Part shown: positions 18,889-27,884 of the stretch, piece by piece
Layout: every line of letters starts with the position of its first letter
Position numbering within the stretch: position 1 is the stretch's first letter
Origin: an uncultured Duncaniella sp.
GTDB taxonomy: Bacteria > Bacteroidota > Bacteroidia > Bacteroidales > Muribaculaceae
Length of the DNA: 64,000 bases
Assembly: GCA_910578515.1 (NCBI GenBank)
Contig: CAJTQR010000001.1
Coordinates: forward strand, 434,001 to 498,000
Direction of reading: 5' to 3'
Program-made: the position numbers and the translations under genes
Notes under the pieces: model-generated
Told to the model about the DNA's origin: nothing
The model's input: only the letters and a program-made list of their open reading frames with translations
Databases searched by the model: none

Positions 18889-20148
18889 ATGAAAAAAGGG
18901 ATTCTATTTCTATCAGGAATGCTGTTATGTCTGACTCTATCAGCACACACCTTGTCGACAACACTATATACAGCGACACAATGCGAAGGTTCGTCAATGC
19001 CTTATCCCACTCCGCCAGATAATTCCTTGAACTATCCCGATTCACTTACTCCGGTATTCCTGAACCATGTCGGCAGACATGGAGCACGATTCATGTCATC
19101 ATCGAAATTTACGGATGATATCATAAAATTCCTTGACAAAGCCGATAGCCTGGAATGTATAACGCAGGCAGGTAAAGAGCTTAGAGTACTATGTAAAGAA
19201 GTAATCTCCATAACCGACAATCAATGGGGTGCTCTCGATTCTTTAGGCAAACAAGAACAACGTGATATAGCGACAAGAGCCTATAATAAATATAAAATGC
19301 TCTTTAACGATAGAAAAATCCATTCGATATCATCCTTCGTGCCCCGCTGTGTAGCATCAATGGACGAATTTACCCATCAGCTCACATGGCTAAACAACAA
19401 AATCGAGATATATAGTTCGTCCGGTCGCCAGAACTCATATTTTCTACGTCCTTGGGATAGTGATACAGCATACAAGGCTTTCATGAAAGATGACAAATGG
19501 TACCAGGAATACGAATCATACCGTAATAAGACAGTACCAAAATCTGTTGCATATAGGATACTTGGTAATGAATTTCCATTGACAGAACATGATGCTATAG
19601 ATTTCTCGCTTAATGTCTATAAGCTCATAGCCGGTTGCGCCGCCATTGGAATCCCGACTGGTTGGGAACGATTCCTTACGCTTAGTGAATATAACTCCCT
19701 ATGGTCTGTAGTAAACATGCACCACTACCTTACACATACCGCTTCCGGCATTTCTTCCGTACCTGCATATCTCGCAGTCAATCTGCTCACCAATCTAATA
19801 AATACAACACAAGAGGCTGCTGAAGGGAGAAATGAATACTCTGTACTATTGCGTTTCGGACATGCAGAAACTCTAATGCCCCTGCTATCACTCATGCGTT
19901 TGCCTGGATGCAATTACCAAAGTAGCGACTATAACACCGTAAAAACACATTGGCGCGACTTTCAAGTGGTACCAATGGCAGCAAATCTCCAAATGATATT
20001 ATTCAAATCTACCTCAGGCAAATATTACTTACGTGTGGACCTCAACGAGAATCCGGTCAAGCTCATGCCTGGCGAATCATCGGTGTATATTCCTTGGGAA
20101 GCAGCCCGCAATTATCTTTCAGAGCTACTTGACACAGATGCTGATTAA
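18889..20148 (+). CDS. Secreted histidine acid phosphatase, MINPP-like phytase
   Basis: 419 residues with a signal peptide (residues 1 to about 19). The histidine phosphatase motif is GRHGARF with nucleophile His64, and the distal acid is in GHAET (His325). HAE in place of HD is the mark of multiple inositol polyphosphate phosphatases, as in the characterised Bacteroides thetaiotaomicron enzyme. It should release phosphate from inositol phosphates such as phytate in the periplasm or at the surface. The gene stands alone, divergent from the TPR gene and convergent with the DUF2520 gene. Confidence 0.85.
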   Translation: MKKGILFLSGMLLCLTLSAHTLSTTLYTATQCEGSSMPYPTPPDNSLNYPDSLTPVFLNHVGRHGARFMSSSKFTDDIIKFLDKADSLECITQAGKELRVLCKEVISITDNQWGALDSLGKQEQRDIATRAYNKYKMLFNDRKIHSISSFVPRCVASMDEFTHQLTWLNNKIEIYSSSGRQNSYFLRPWDSDTAYKAFMKDDKWYQEYESYRNKTVPKSVAYRILGNEFPLTEHDAIDFSLNVYKLIAGCAAIGIPTGWERFLTLSEYNSLWSVVNMHHYLTHTASGISSVPAYLAVNLLTNLINTTQEAAEGRNEYSVLLRFGHAETLMPLLSLMRLPGCNYQSSDYNTVKTHWRDFQVVPMAANLQMILFKSTSGKYYLRVDLNENPVKLMPGESSVYIPWEAARNYLSELLDTDAD

Positions 20149-20174
20149 TCTCTGATATTACCCTCCTGGAGGCT

Positions 20175-20981
20175 CTACTGTTTGACATTGAAATGTTCAT
20201 ATATCCTGGATGAAATCAGATGGTATATCTCACGCTCTGAAGAAGGGAGCAACGCTTCATGTTTCCTCATGATTTGTTCATCCCCCCTAACAGCCGGACC
20301 AGTTTGTCCCTGTTCCGGGGGATTAGCGAATGCTTTGCGCAATGTTTCCTCCATAAGTGGCTTCATTACATCAAATGAAAGTCCCTCCTTACGGAGCAAT
20401 TCATCCGCTATTACCCACATATAGTTTGTGAAATTGCAACTGAACACAGCTGCGACATGCATTTTACGCCGCAACTCGCTATCCGCATGGTAAACATTAG
20501 TAAATATCAATTCAGCGAATCGCCTTATCTTATTTTCTGTCTCCTGATTCACCCCTTCCACAAACAGGGGAACTTGTGTCATATCCAAAGATGCATTTTT
20601 CGAAAATGTCTGCATCGGATAAAAAACACCATACTCCGAGGACACTTCAGAAAGAACATCCATATCCACAGAGCCAGATGTATGAAGCCACAAGGCATTA
20701 TTAGGCTGTAAAGCCTTTATTATAGGTAGGATACCATCATCCTTAACACTTATAATATAAATATCAGCATCAGGAACTATATCCGACAAATTATCTGTAT
20801 ACTCAGCGGATATCAGTTTCGAAGCTAAATCCCGGGCATTGGCACGTGTACGGCTGTAAACCTGACAGACATGCCCTGCTCCACTCTGTTCAATCGCGGG
20901 AGCTATGTGAGTTGCAACATTCCCGGAACCTAAAAATACGATTTCAGGTGTGGTTTGATTACCATTTAGCGATATGCACAT
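20175..20981 (-). CDS. Rossmann-like DUF2520 protein (predicted NAD(P)-dependent oxidoreductase)
   Basis: 268 residues. An N-terminal Rossmann fold (VFLGSGNVATHIA, about 13-25) is followed by a DUF2520 all-helical domain from about 130 (FYPMQTFS, RRKMHVAAVFSCNFTNYM). This layout matches NADP-binding proteins related to ketopantoate reductase and pyrroline-carboxylate reductase; the substrate is not known. The ATG at 20981 overlaps the end of the nitroreductase gene by 23 bases, so the two are coupled. Confidence 0.85.
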   Translation of the reverse strand: MCISLNGNQTTPEIVFLGSGNVATHIAPAIEQSGAGHVCQVYSRTRANARDLASKLISAEYTDNLSDIVPDADIYIISVKDDGILPIIKALQPNNALWLHTSGSVDMDVLSEVSSEYGVFYPMQTFSKNASLDMTQVPLFVEGVNQETENKIRRFAELIFTNVYHADSELRRKMHVAAVFSCNFTNYMWVIADELLRKEGLSFDVMKPLMEETLRKAFANPPEQGQTGPAVRGDEQIMRKHEALLPSSEREIYHLISSRIYEHFNVKQ

Positions 20982-21483
20982 TCTCCCAACGAAGTTTATC
21001 TACATCCTGGAGCTTTCGCTGCTCATCCTTATGACCAATGGAGAGGATACATACCACGGGGCATGTTTCAGGAATTCCCAAAACTTCCTGCACATATTCT
21101 TCCGAGGGAACACCATCGGCAGTAAACCGACCTCTTACTTGAATCCAACATGAACCCAATCCAAGGTCCGCAGCCTGAAGCTGCATATAAGAAGCAGCAA
21201 CTGAACCATCCTCAATCCATGGCTCTGTCTCGGTGCAATCGACAGCAACCACTATAGCGAGCGGACACTTACCGATAGGAGCAGCTCCCATTGGTTTGCA
21301 TTGACTGAGACGTTGTAGCATATCTTCATCCTCAACGACGATAAATTGCCATGCACGTGAACTTTTAGATGTTGGAGCCAATAAGCCAGCTTCAAGAATA
21401 AGACGTACATGTTCGGGATTAATTTTTTCGGATGTATAGCGGCGGATGCTACGACGCTCTACCAACAAATCATGAAGGGTCAT
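20959..21483 (-). CDS. Nitroreductase family flavoprotein
   Basis: 174 residues, the short nitroreductase form. It begins with a typical RRSIRRY motif near 10, carries APTSKSSRAWQF near 35-46 and the C-terminal IGHKDE segment. FMN-dependent dimeric enzymes of this type reduce nitro compounds, quinones or related substrates with NAD(P)H. The 23-base overlap with DUF2520 and a 34-base gap after the HU/SPOR gene suggest one minus-strand operon. Confidence 0.9.
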   Translation of the reverse strand: MTLHDLLVERRSIRRYTSEKINPEHVRLILEAGLLAPTSKSSRAWQFIVVEDEDMLQRLSQCKPMGAAPIGKCPLAIVVAVDCTETEPWIEDGSVAASYMQLQAADLGLGSCWIQVRGRFTADGVPSEEYVQEVLGIPETCPVVCILSIGHKDEQRKLQDVDKLRWENVHIAKW

Positions 21484-21517
21484 AAATCAAATTCTATTAT
21501 CTATAAAGTAATATGGC

Positions 21518-22483
21518 TTAACGTTTGCAAACCCAAACGTTTGGATACTGAGATGCCACATCATCAGCCATTGCTCTTGCCTTGTTAATAGTAGGACATG
21601 TACCTACATAAACCCTGTAGTTACCATCCATTTCTATTATTCTCAAATCCGGATTCCCATTGATATGCTTTACAGCTGCTTTATGAGATGGAAGAGATGC
21701 CACCACCAGCAGGTATCTATCACCATCGTTAAAATGGCTGGAATCTTCAATCTGAGCAGAAGTTTCAGTTAAAGCCTCATTTGCAGGCGCAGAAATAAAT
21801 AGTTCAATTTCCCTTGAGATATCCGGCTCAGGCTCTGAAACAAAAGATGTTTCCATAGGAAGAGTCGTCTCAGCATTCAAGCTTATGCCTGTGTCAAGCG
21901 AAGCAAATGTCACTTCTGGACTACGCACAAGACCTGTAGTTGAATAAAGTATCCCCAGTCCTACCATAATCACAATAATTGAAGCAACAATCTTCAAAGG
22001 TGTTGGTATTGACAAAATGCGAGGGGAATCATTTGCGATGGACATCACATCCTCAGTCTGAACAATAGGCTTTACATTTATAGAATTCAAGCCAGCATAC
22101 CGTAGAGAAGTAATAGAGTATTTCGAGGGTTCAAAGACAGGAGCGTCAGGGGTTGCGCCTTTATAAAGTATACCAAGATTCCCCATCGAGACTTCTCCTG
22201 TAAATTCAAGCTGGTGACGCATAGCTGCGACCTCTGCATCAAGCAACATTCTGGCATTTTCAATCCCTAGGCATTCCTTTCGGCTTATACTTGCTGCTAA
22301 AAGACCGTCATTATGTCTCACCTCCGGATTAAATCCCAATGAACGATGTGGCGGATAGAACTGACCTGCCTTAGAATCATAAAAAGCATGGGTCACATTC
22401 ATCAAAAATGCGCCCAAACCAGGCACCACAACGCAATCATGGTGCAACAACAAATACTCAATATGTTCAGTTATGTCTAACAC
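21518..22483 (-). CDS. HU-CCDC81-like plus SPOR domain membrane protein
   Basis: 321 residues. The N-terminal 115 residues match the bacterial HU/CCDC81 pair (YLLLHHDCVVVPGLGAFL, then NLGILYKG). One transmembrane helix lies at about 160-180, a Ser/Thr-rich periplasmic linker follows, and a C-terminal SPOR domain from about 245 (YLLVVASLPSHKAA, IEMDGNYRVYVGTC). SPOR domains bind denuded glycan at the division site, so a link between nucleoid or cytoplasm and septal wall is inferred. The only fitting start is GTG at 22483, because an in-frame stop lies four codons upstream. Confidence 0.88.
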   Translation of the reverse strand: MLDITEHIEYLLLHHDCVVVPGLGAFLMNVTHAFYDSKAGQFYPPHRSLGFNPEVRHNDGLLAASISRKECLGIENARMLLDAEVAAMRHQLEFTGEVSMGNLGILYKGATPDAPVFEPSKYSITSLRYAGLNSINVKPIVQTEDVMSIANDSPRILSIPTPLKIVASIIVIMVGLGILYSTTGLVRSPEVTFASLDTGISLNAETTLPMETSFVSEPEPDISREIELFISAPANEALTETSAQIEDSSHFNDGDRYLLVVASLPSHKAAVKHINGNPDLRIIEMDGNYRVYVGTCPTINKARAMADDVASQYPNVWVCKR

Positions 22484-22487
22484 ACTG

Positions 22488-22518
22488 CAAAGTTACTAAA
22501 TTTTCCTGATATAACAAG
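22488..22518 (-). promoter_or_regulatory. Promoter of the HU/SPOR gene (CTTG-N19-TAACTTTG)
   Basis: TAACTTTG occupies 22495 to 22488 on the minus strand and CTTG lies 19 bases upstream. The GTG start is only 5 bases beyond the -7 box, so the transcript would be nearly or fully leaderless. Confidence 0.6.
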
Positions 22519-22546
22519 CTATACAAACACTTAGCAGAATAAAAAA

Positions 22547-22583
22547 TTAGGGCATCAGAATATGAAGAATTCTAATGCCCTAA
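22547..22583 (-). terminator. Terminator of the esterase-GH28 unit
   Basis: TTAGGGCATCAGAAT (22547-22561) pairs with ATTCTAATGCCCTAA (22569-22583). The single mismatch is a G-U pair on the minus-strand RNA, and six U follow on that strand (22541-22546), so it serves the leftward GH28 transcript. Confidence 0.85.
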
Positions 22584-22630
22584 TATTTAAGCAGCTGTTA
22601 TTTAAAAACCGATAATCGCAATTATCTTAA

Positions 22631-23962
22631 CTATTTTTCATTTGCCTTATCAAGGTCTCGCAAATCATAATTCAATTTATCCTTATCATCCTCATCAGCA
22701 GTTACTATAACCGGAGCATGACCATTAACTTTTACATTAATAAGTTTTACAGTTGGATAGTTGCAATGGAACACATCTGAAGCAGCCTTGACGGTTATAT
22801 TTTCCATCCTAAAATCAGTAACGGAATCATCCTTATTTCCAGCAATAGCGCCAAGATTGTCACATGAAACATTGATATTCTTCATGGTTACATTCTTAAC
22901 TACACCGATTGGATGTTCATTTGTCCCTTCAAGTGTAAAGAACTGTTTCCAGGGTAGCATCTCAATGAGAGTGCCACATTTCCCGGTTACATTCTCTATC
23001 ATAATGTTTTCATATGTCTGATAAGTGTCGGGACGCATTTTCAATCGCAATAGCGAACACTCATTTTCCAATTTGCAGTTGCGCAACACTATATTTTTAG
23101 CATGAAAACATTCACTACCAAGAGTAATGGTACCATGAAGATTAGGACCAAAAGTGCAGTTCTCTACCAGGATATCCTCAACCATCCCATTTTCCATAGA
23201 CTTGTGAGCAAATACACCTTTTCCACCCTTCATACAGACTCCGTCATCATCACAGTTCAGATAGCAGCCTCTCACTGTCACCCTACGGCAACCATCAAGG
23301 TCAATAGCATCGCTACTCGGAGCCCTGACAGGCTCGGCTGGTGCGTATACCTCGCAATTTTCTATAAGCACATCCTGACACTGGTAAAGATGCGTGGTCC
23401 AGAAAGCAGAATTAATCAACCTAACCCCTGATAATACGACATTGTCACATCCCCAAAGAAACACAAGTCGTGGACGACGCACTTCAAGATTGGTCCAAGC
23501 CCGATTCTCAACACGAGCTTTTTCGACATGATTCCAGAACTGAACCCAGAATTTGTAGCCATTACCGTTAATTGTTCCTGTACCCGATACTTTGAATCCA
23601 TCGACATGGTAAGCATTCACAAGTGCGGCATGATAATATATACTGCGACCTTCCATACGTGACGGAATCAACGGATAATCCTCTATATTGTCAGAGCCTT
23701 TGAGTACAGCTCCATCCTGAAGCACCAATGAAGTACCAGGCTTGAAAAAAAGCGCCCCGGAAAGATATGTGCCTTTTGTAAGCACAACCTCGCCTCCACC
23801 TTCAGCCTCAGCAATATCAATCACAGACTGCAATTTTGCGGTCTGCACTATAGTGCTGTCTGTAGAAACGCCATAGTCCACCACCCTAAACACTTTAGCT
23901 TCCGACAACAGTGCTGTTGAAACACAACCAGAAAGCAAGGCTATTTTTAAAATATTCTTCAT
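22631..23962 (-). CDS. Glycoside hydrolase family 28 (polygalacturonase-like), secreted
   Basis: 443 residues: signal peptide (about 1-22), then a right-handed beta-helix. GH28 landmarks are SSDAIDLDGC near 221, NCDDDGVCMKGG near 237, GTITLGSE and LRLKMRP near 290. These correspond to the catalytic Asp trio and the substrate Arg/Lys site. The family cuts alpha-1,4 galacturonide or rhamnogalacturonan links in pectin; exo or endo action is not decided here. It lies 37 bases after the esterase gene on the same strand and ends at a clear terminator, so the pair is one operon. Confidence 0.9.
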   Translation of the reverse strand: MKNILKIALLSGCVSTALLSEAKVFRVVDYGVSTDSTIVQTAKLQSVIDIAEAEGGGEVVLTKGTYLSGALFFKPGTSLVLQDGAVLKGSDNIEDYPLIPSRMEGRSIYYHAALVNAYHVDGFKVSGTGTINGNGYKFWVQFWNHVEKARVENRAWTNLEVRRPRLVFLWGCDNVVLSGVRLINSAFWTTHLYQCQDVLIENCEVYAPAEPVRAPSSDAIDLDGCRRVTVRGCYLNCDDDGVCMKGGKGVFAHKSMENGMVEDILVENCTFGPNLHGTITLGSECFHAKNIVLRNCKLENECSLLRLKMRPDTYQTYENIMIENVTGKCGTLIEMLPWKQFFTLEGTNEHPIGVVKNVTMKNINVSCDNLGAIAGNKDDSVTDFRMENITVKAASDVFHCNYPTVKLINVKVNGHAPVIVTADEDDKDKLNYDLRDLDKANEK

Positions 23963-23999
23963 TATGATAATATGTTATGAATTTCTTGCACAAATCATA

Positions 24000-25631
24000 C
24001 TAATTCTTGAATCTTTTATCAAGAAACTTGACAGCATAGCCCACTGTTGTATCTACCCATGGATGGAAAAACCAAAATGGATGAACATCAACAGGAATCT
24101 TGTTACATTCTGTTGCTATACCTTTTTTCTTATAGATATTGACAAGCTCGTCTCTGCCATCGCTATAACGGGGCAAACCGCTACTTATGAAACATATTGG
24201 CGCTGATTTATCAGTTATCCATAGCAGAGCAGACGCTTCTTCCCAATTCTTCTTTGCTTGGTCATACATTCCACCAAGCCACATGGCATTTACAGGCATG
24301 ACACCTTTTTTCTCCAAACGGTCGTTGGCATCTGCGATATTATTCTCCGATACAAATGTAGCGACTCCATCCATATTAACGACAGCCTGTACATCACTTG
24401 TAATATCCGACCATTCGCCATTTCCCTCATGTTTCTTCGAACCATTTGTTACCCCGACCAAAGTGGCGAGCTGAGCACCAGCAGAACAACCTGAAACTGC
24501 TATTTTATCAGGGTCTATCCCATACTTTGACGCATTAGCGCGAGCCCATCTTACAGCTGTTTTTATATCATGGAGGGCTGCCGGATATCGTGCTTCTTGA
24601 ATCATACGATACTCAACAGGAATCGTGACATATCCATTAGCAGCAATACGTTGAGCCATAGGAGCCTGCAAAGACTTGTCTCCCGAATTCCATCCACCGC
24701 CATGAATCATAATCAGCGCAGGATAAACGTTATCATTATCAGGCCTGTATATATCGATATGCATATCCCTATCACCATAAGGGGTATCCTTGTAAGTAGT
24801 ATACACCACATCTTTGTATTCCTTCAAACCCTCCATAAGATTTGCCTGAGCCAAAGACACCTCAGGATGATATTTTCTTACCTTTATATAGGTAGAATAA
24901 GCAGTGAATGAAGTATCGCAAGGCACAATAGTGTTCTCGCCGGCTTTTTTGCCACAAATTTTAAGCTCTGACAGCTTTCGCAAGAACTTTTCTCCCGTCT
25001 CAAGCATCAGGTCATGCCCACGGTCATTAAGATGTGCGGTATCATTCGGTCCTTGAAAATATTGCGCACGAAAATCTGGGTCATTCACCTTAATAACATC
25101 AGATGACGACACATCAAGTACCGGAATACCGTAAAGGTCACACACTCGGTGTATCTCAGCAACTACCTCCTTGAAGTATGGACGGTCAACACCCCATGGG
25201 GTCACAAATCCAATACGTGAGGATGGGTATTTCGCCCTTAACCCAGCGCATAGCGAATCCAACCCGGCTTGAAACTTCTCCCATCCACCATTTTTACGAA
25301 CATAATCAGCATCATTATGCCCGGCTATCACAATTACATAGTCTGCGCTATCAGGCATTGTCAAATAACGTTCGGTCATAGCCGGACCAAACCCATCAGC
25401 AGTGCGGTCGAATGCAATGCTACTTCCATTTCTACCGAAATTCACATAATTCATCCCAAGTTTCTCCGCTAATTTAGCATGCCATGACTCGGCAAACGGG
25501 CGTTTATGATTTCTGACGTAACTATCCCCAAGCATACAGATAGTTTTTCCCTTAAACTGGCTGTTGTCATCGGCGGCGTGGCATACCCCGCACGCAAACA
25601 GCGCACATAATAAAATTTTAAATATTTTCAT
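24000..25631 (-). CDS. Two-domain secreted esterase: SGNH hydrolase plus alpha/beta-hydrolase
   Basis: 543 residues from the ATG at 25631. A longer frame opens at 25709, but the chosen start gives a signal peptide (MKIFKILLCALFACG) and the promoter lies inside the longer version. Domain 1 (about 25-225) is SGNH: GDS block near 35, NFGRNGSS, AGHND, and DTAHLNDRGH with the Asp/His pair. Domain 2 (about 265-540) is a BD-FAE-type alpha/beta-hydrolase with HGGGWNSGD oxyanion motif and nucleophile SGCSAGAQ. It probably removes two kinds of ester (for example acetyl and methyl) from pectin, supplying the GH28 enzyme downstream. Confidence 0.88.
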   Translation of the reverse strand: MKIFKILLCALFACGVCHAADDNSQFKGKTICMLGDSYVRNHKRPFAESWHAKLAEKLGMNYVNFGRNGSSIAFDRTADGFGPAMTERYLTMPDSADYVIVIAGHNDADYVRKNGGWEKFQAGLDSLCAGLRAKYPSSRIGFVTPWGVDRPYFKEVVAEIHRVCDLYGIPVLDVSSSDVIKVNDPDFRAQYFQGPNDTAHLNDRGHDLMLETGEKFLRKLSELKICGKKAGENTIVPCDTSFTAYSTYIKVRKYHPEVSLAQANLMEGLKEYKDVVYTTYKDTPYGDRDMHIDIYRPDNDNVYPALIMIHGGGWNSGDKSLQAPMAQRIAANGYVTIPVEYRMIQEARYPAALHDIKTAVRWARANASKYGIDPDKIAVSGCSAGAQLATLVGVTNGSKKHEGNGEWSDITSDVQAVVNMDGVATFVSENNIADANDRLEKKGVMPVNAMWLGGMYDQAKKNWEEASALLWITDKSAPICFISSGLPRYSDGRDELVNIYKKKGIATECNKIPVDVHPFWFFHPWVDTTVGYAVKFLDKRFKN

Positions 25632-25678
25632 GGTGTTACAATAAAATTTCAAAATACACCTAAGTATCCAAGATGCAA

Positions 25679-25710
25679 CAAAGTTAGATTTTTTCTTGAG
25701 ATTATGCAAA
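25679..25710 (-). promoter_or_regulatory. Promoter of the esterase-GH28 operon (TTTG-N20-TAACTTTG)
   Basis: On the minus strand TTTG (25710-25707) and TAACTTTG (25686-25679) are separated by exactly 20 bases. It lies 47 bases ahead of the ATG at 25631 and rules out the upstream start. Confidence 0.8.
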
Positions 25711-25768
25711 CAGAAGTCTGCAATTTATCAGCTTTGCCCTCCATTGAATTTCAAATTTATTCTTCATC

Positions 25769-25799
25769 TTTGTTATTCTGATTTTATATTGTAATTTTG
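25769..25799 (+). promoter_or_regulatory. Promoter reading toward pyrK (TTTG-N19-TAATTTTG)
   Basis: TTTG at 25769-25772 and TAATTTTG at 25792-25799, spacing 19. The pyrK start is 267 bases downstream, implying a long leader or an unrecognised small transcript. Confidence 0.65.
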
Positions 25800-26066
25800 C
25801 GCTTATATAACTCTTCACTGATTTGTACTAACAAGACCATCTTATTTGCAAATTCAGTAGAGACCTTTGATACAGAAATCCATCATATTTTCAAAATGAT
25901 ACGGAATATAGTATTTTATAATATAGATATCTCTCTCCTCCGACACATTATAAAAGAAAGAGTAATCTCTCCTTGATATTTAACAACCATGCAATATTAG
26001 CATACCATATTCCAATATGAATGGAACATGCTCGAAAATTAAGTATTAAACATAAACCACAACACC
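25800..26066 (+). other. Long untranslated leader ahead of pyrK
   Basis: About 265 AT-rich bases between the promoter and the GTG of pyrK. I see no riboswitch I can name and no strong terminator. One tiny open frame begins with the ATG at 25893 (about 26 codons), too short to call. Confidence 0.4.
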
Positions 26067-26840
26067 GTGAAACAAGTCAAAGATTTCATTCTCGTAAAGA
26101 ACCATAAGATTAATACTCTTTATTCACGATTGACACTTGCACCTGCCGACGGCAGCAAGTTGCCTGAAATTCTTCCCGGGCAGTTCGTACAAGTGGCAGT
26201 TGAAACCCCAGGGGTATTTTTGCGACGCCCTATTTCCATTAACGATGTTGATATGGCAGCCAACACTATTGATTTGTTGGTCCGCAATGCAGGTAAAGGC
26301 ACAGACGCATTAATAAAAAGCAAGGAAAATTCTATCATAAACATTTTGCTGCCACTTGGGAATGGGTTTTCGACTGATGCGCCCGCAGACTCCCGTCTAC
26401 TTCTCATCGGTGGAGGCGTAGGTGTGGCTCCACTACTTTATCTTGGCAAGATACTGAAAAAAGCCGGCTTAAAACCGGAGTTCCTACTTGGAGCCAGAAG
26501 TGCTAAAGATTTACTTGAGATAGAAGACTTTCAGAAGGTAGGAGAAGTGCATATCTGCACCGAAGACGGTTCCATTGGCACCCAAGGCTTGGTCACAGCC
26601 CACCAAGTGATGCAAGAAAAATCGTATCGCTATTATTGTTGCGGACCAGCTCCAATGATGAAAGCGATTGCCAAGATTGCCTACGCGTCAGGCACTGAAT
26701 GTGAGGTTTCTTTAGAGAATATGATGGCATGCGGTTTAGGAGCTTGTTTGTGTTGTGTTGAAAAAACGGTCAAAGGCAATGTGTGCGTCTGCACAGAAGG
26801 TCCGGTGTTCAATATCAACCAGCTCACCTGGAATGAGTAA
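26067..26840 (+). CDS. pyrK: Dihydroorotate dehydrogenase B, electron-transfer subunit PyrK
   Basis: 257 residues from a GTG start. The FAD-binding beta-barrel has RRPISINDV near 52, the NAD-binding part has LLIGGGVGVAPL near 112, and the C-terminus holds the 2Fe-2S cysteines in MACGLGACLCC and VCTEGP. PyrK passes electrons from PyrD to NAD+, so the organism can make orotate with NAD+ as acceptor. Its TAA shares one base with an in-frame ATG of the pyrD frame, and the two genes form the usual pair. Confidence 0.95.
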   Translation: MKQVKDFILVKNHKINTLYSRLTLAPADGSKLPEILPGQFVQVAVETPGVFLRRPISINDVDMAANTIDLLVRNAGKGTDALIKSKENSIINILLPLGNGFSTDAPADSRLLLIGGGVGVAPLLYLGKILKKAGLKPEFLLGARSAKDLLEIEDFQKVGEVHICTEDGSIGTQGLVTAHQVMQEKSYRYYCCGPAPMMKAIAKIAYASGTECEVSLENMMACGLGACLCCVEKTVKGNVCVCTEGPVFNINQLTWNE

Positions 26841-26875
26841 TGTTACAATCACCCCACTATTTTAATTTCGAATTT

Positions 26876-27781
26876 ATGGCAAATCTTTCAGTTAATATAG
26901 GCAATCTCAAATTAAAAAATCCGGTGCTTACCGCTTCCGGCACATTCGGATATGGAGAAGAATTCTCTCCTTTCATCGATTTGAACAAGTTAGGAGGATA
27001 TATAATCAAAGGCACCACACTCAATGCTCGCGAAGGTAACGATTATCCCAGAATGGTGGAGACACCTTCCGGCATGCTCAATGCTGTAGGACTCCAGAAC
27101 AAAGGGGTAGACTATTTTATCGAAAACATTTATCCCCGTATAAAGCATTATGACTCCGAGCTGATTGTGAATGTCTCAGGAGCCAAGATTGAAGATTACG
27201 CTGAGACCGCGCACCGTCTCGCATCTCTCGATAAAGTAAATGCTATTGAAGTCAATATCTCTTGCCCCAATGTAAAGGAAGGCGGAATGGCTTTTGGCAC
27301 CACTACAACAGGAGCTGCCGCAGTGACAAAAGCAGTAAGAGAAGCTTTCCCTAAAACATTGATAGTAAAACTATCACCTAACGTCACATCCATTGCCGAC
27401 ATCGCCAAAGCAGTTGAAGCGGAAGGTGCTGATTCTGTTTCTCTCATTAACACCATTATGGGAATGTCAATAGACGTTGAACGTCGTCGTCCACACCTCT
27501 CCACTATCACAGGAGGTCTATCAGGTGCTGCCGTGCGCCCGGTGGCAGTGAGAATGGTATGGCAAACCGCAAAAGCAGTGAAGATTCCTGTGATAGGACT
27601 TGGAGGCATCATGAACGGTCGTGACGCCATCGAATTTATGCTTGCGGGCGCCACTGCGGTAGAAATAGGTACTGCCAATTTCATTGACCCAACAGTCACA
27701 ATGAAAGTAATAGAATTCATGAATGAGTACTGCATCCGCCATAACATCAAAGACATCAATGAAATAATAGGTACTATCTAA
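26876..27781 (+). CDS. pyrD: Dihydroorotate dehydrogenase B, catalytic subunit PyrD
   Basis: 301 residues from the ATG at 26876. The frame opens earlier, at 26840, but the family normally begins with the MANLSVNIG-type strand, so the shorter start is preferred. Landmarks: TASGTFGYGEE near 20, KGTTLNAREGN near 45, NISCPNVKEGG with the catalytic Cys near 130, GLGGIMNGRDAIEF near 240. It oxidises dihydroorotate to orotate with FMN in pyrimidine synthesis. A terminator follows at 27825-27866. Confidence 0.95.
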   Translation: MANLSVNIGNLKLKNPVLTASGTFGYGEEFSPFIDLNKLGGYIIKGTTLNAREGNDYPRMVETPSGMLNAVGLQNKGVDYFIENIYPRIKHYDSELIVNVSGAKIEDYAETAHRLASLDKVNAIEVNISCPNVKEGGMAFGTTTTGAAAVTKAVREAFPKTLIVKLSPNVTSIADIAKAVEAEGADSVSLINTIMGMSIDVERRRPHLSTITGGLSGAAVRPVAVRMVWQTAKAVKIPVIGLGGIMNGRDAIEFMLAGATAVEIGTANFIDPTVTMKVIEFMNEYCIRHNIKDINEIIGTI

Positions 27782-27824
27782 TTCAACCTATCACCTATCT
27801 CCGCATCCTCGGTAATACTACAAC

Positions 27825-27866
27825 AACACAGATTTCACGGTTATGTATAATCGTGAAATCTGTGTT
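27825..27866 (+). terminator. Terminator of pyrK-pyrD
   Basis: A perfect 15-bp stem, AACACAGATTTCACG (27825-27839) with CGTGAAATCTGTGTT (27852-27866) and a 12-base loop, followed by a short T-rich tail. Confidence 0.8.
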
Positions 27867-27884
27867 TATAAACAGTAAAATAAA

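Noticed and set aside
20149..20174. CCTCCTGGAGG palindrome between converging genes as a terminator
   Set aside because: Stem too short with a one-base loop and no T-run.
25632..25709. N-terminal 26-codon extension of the esterase
   Set aside because: It covers the promoter, and the signal peptide begins at the ATG at 25631.
27196..27759. Minus-strand open frame of 187 codons
   Set aside because: It lies wholly inside pyrD on the opposite strand, whose protein is clearly recognised.
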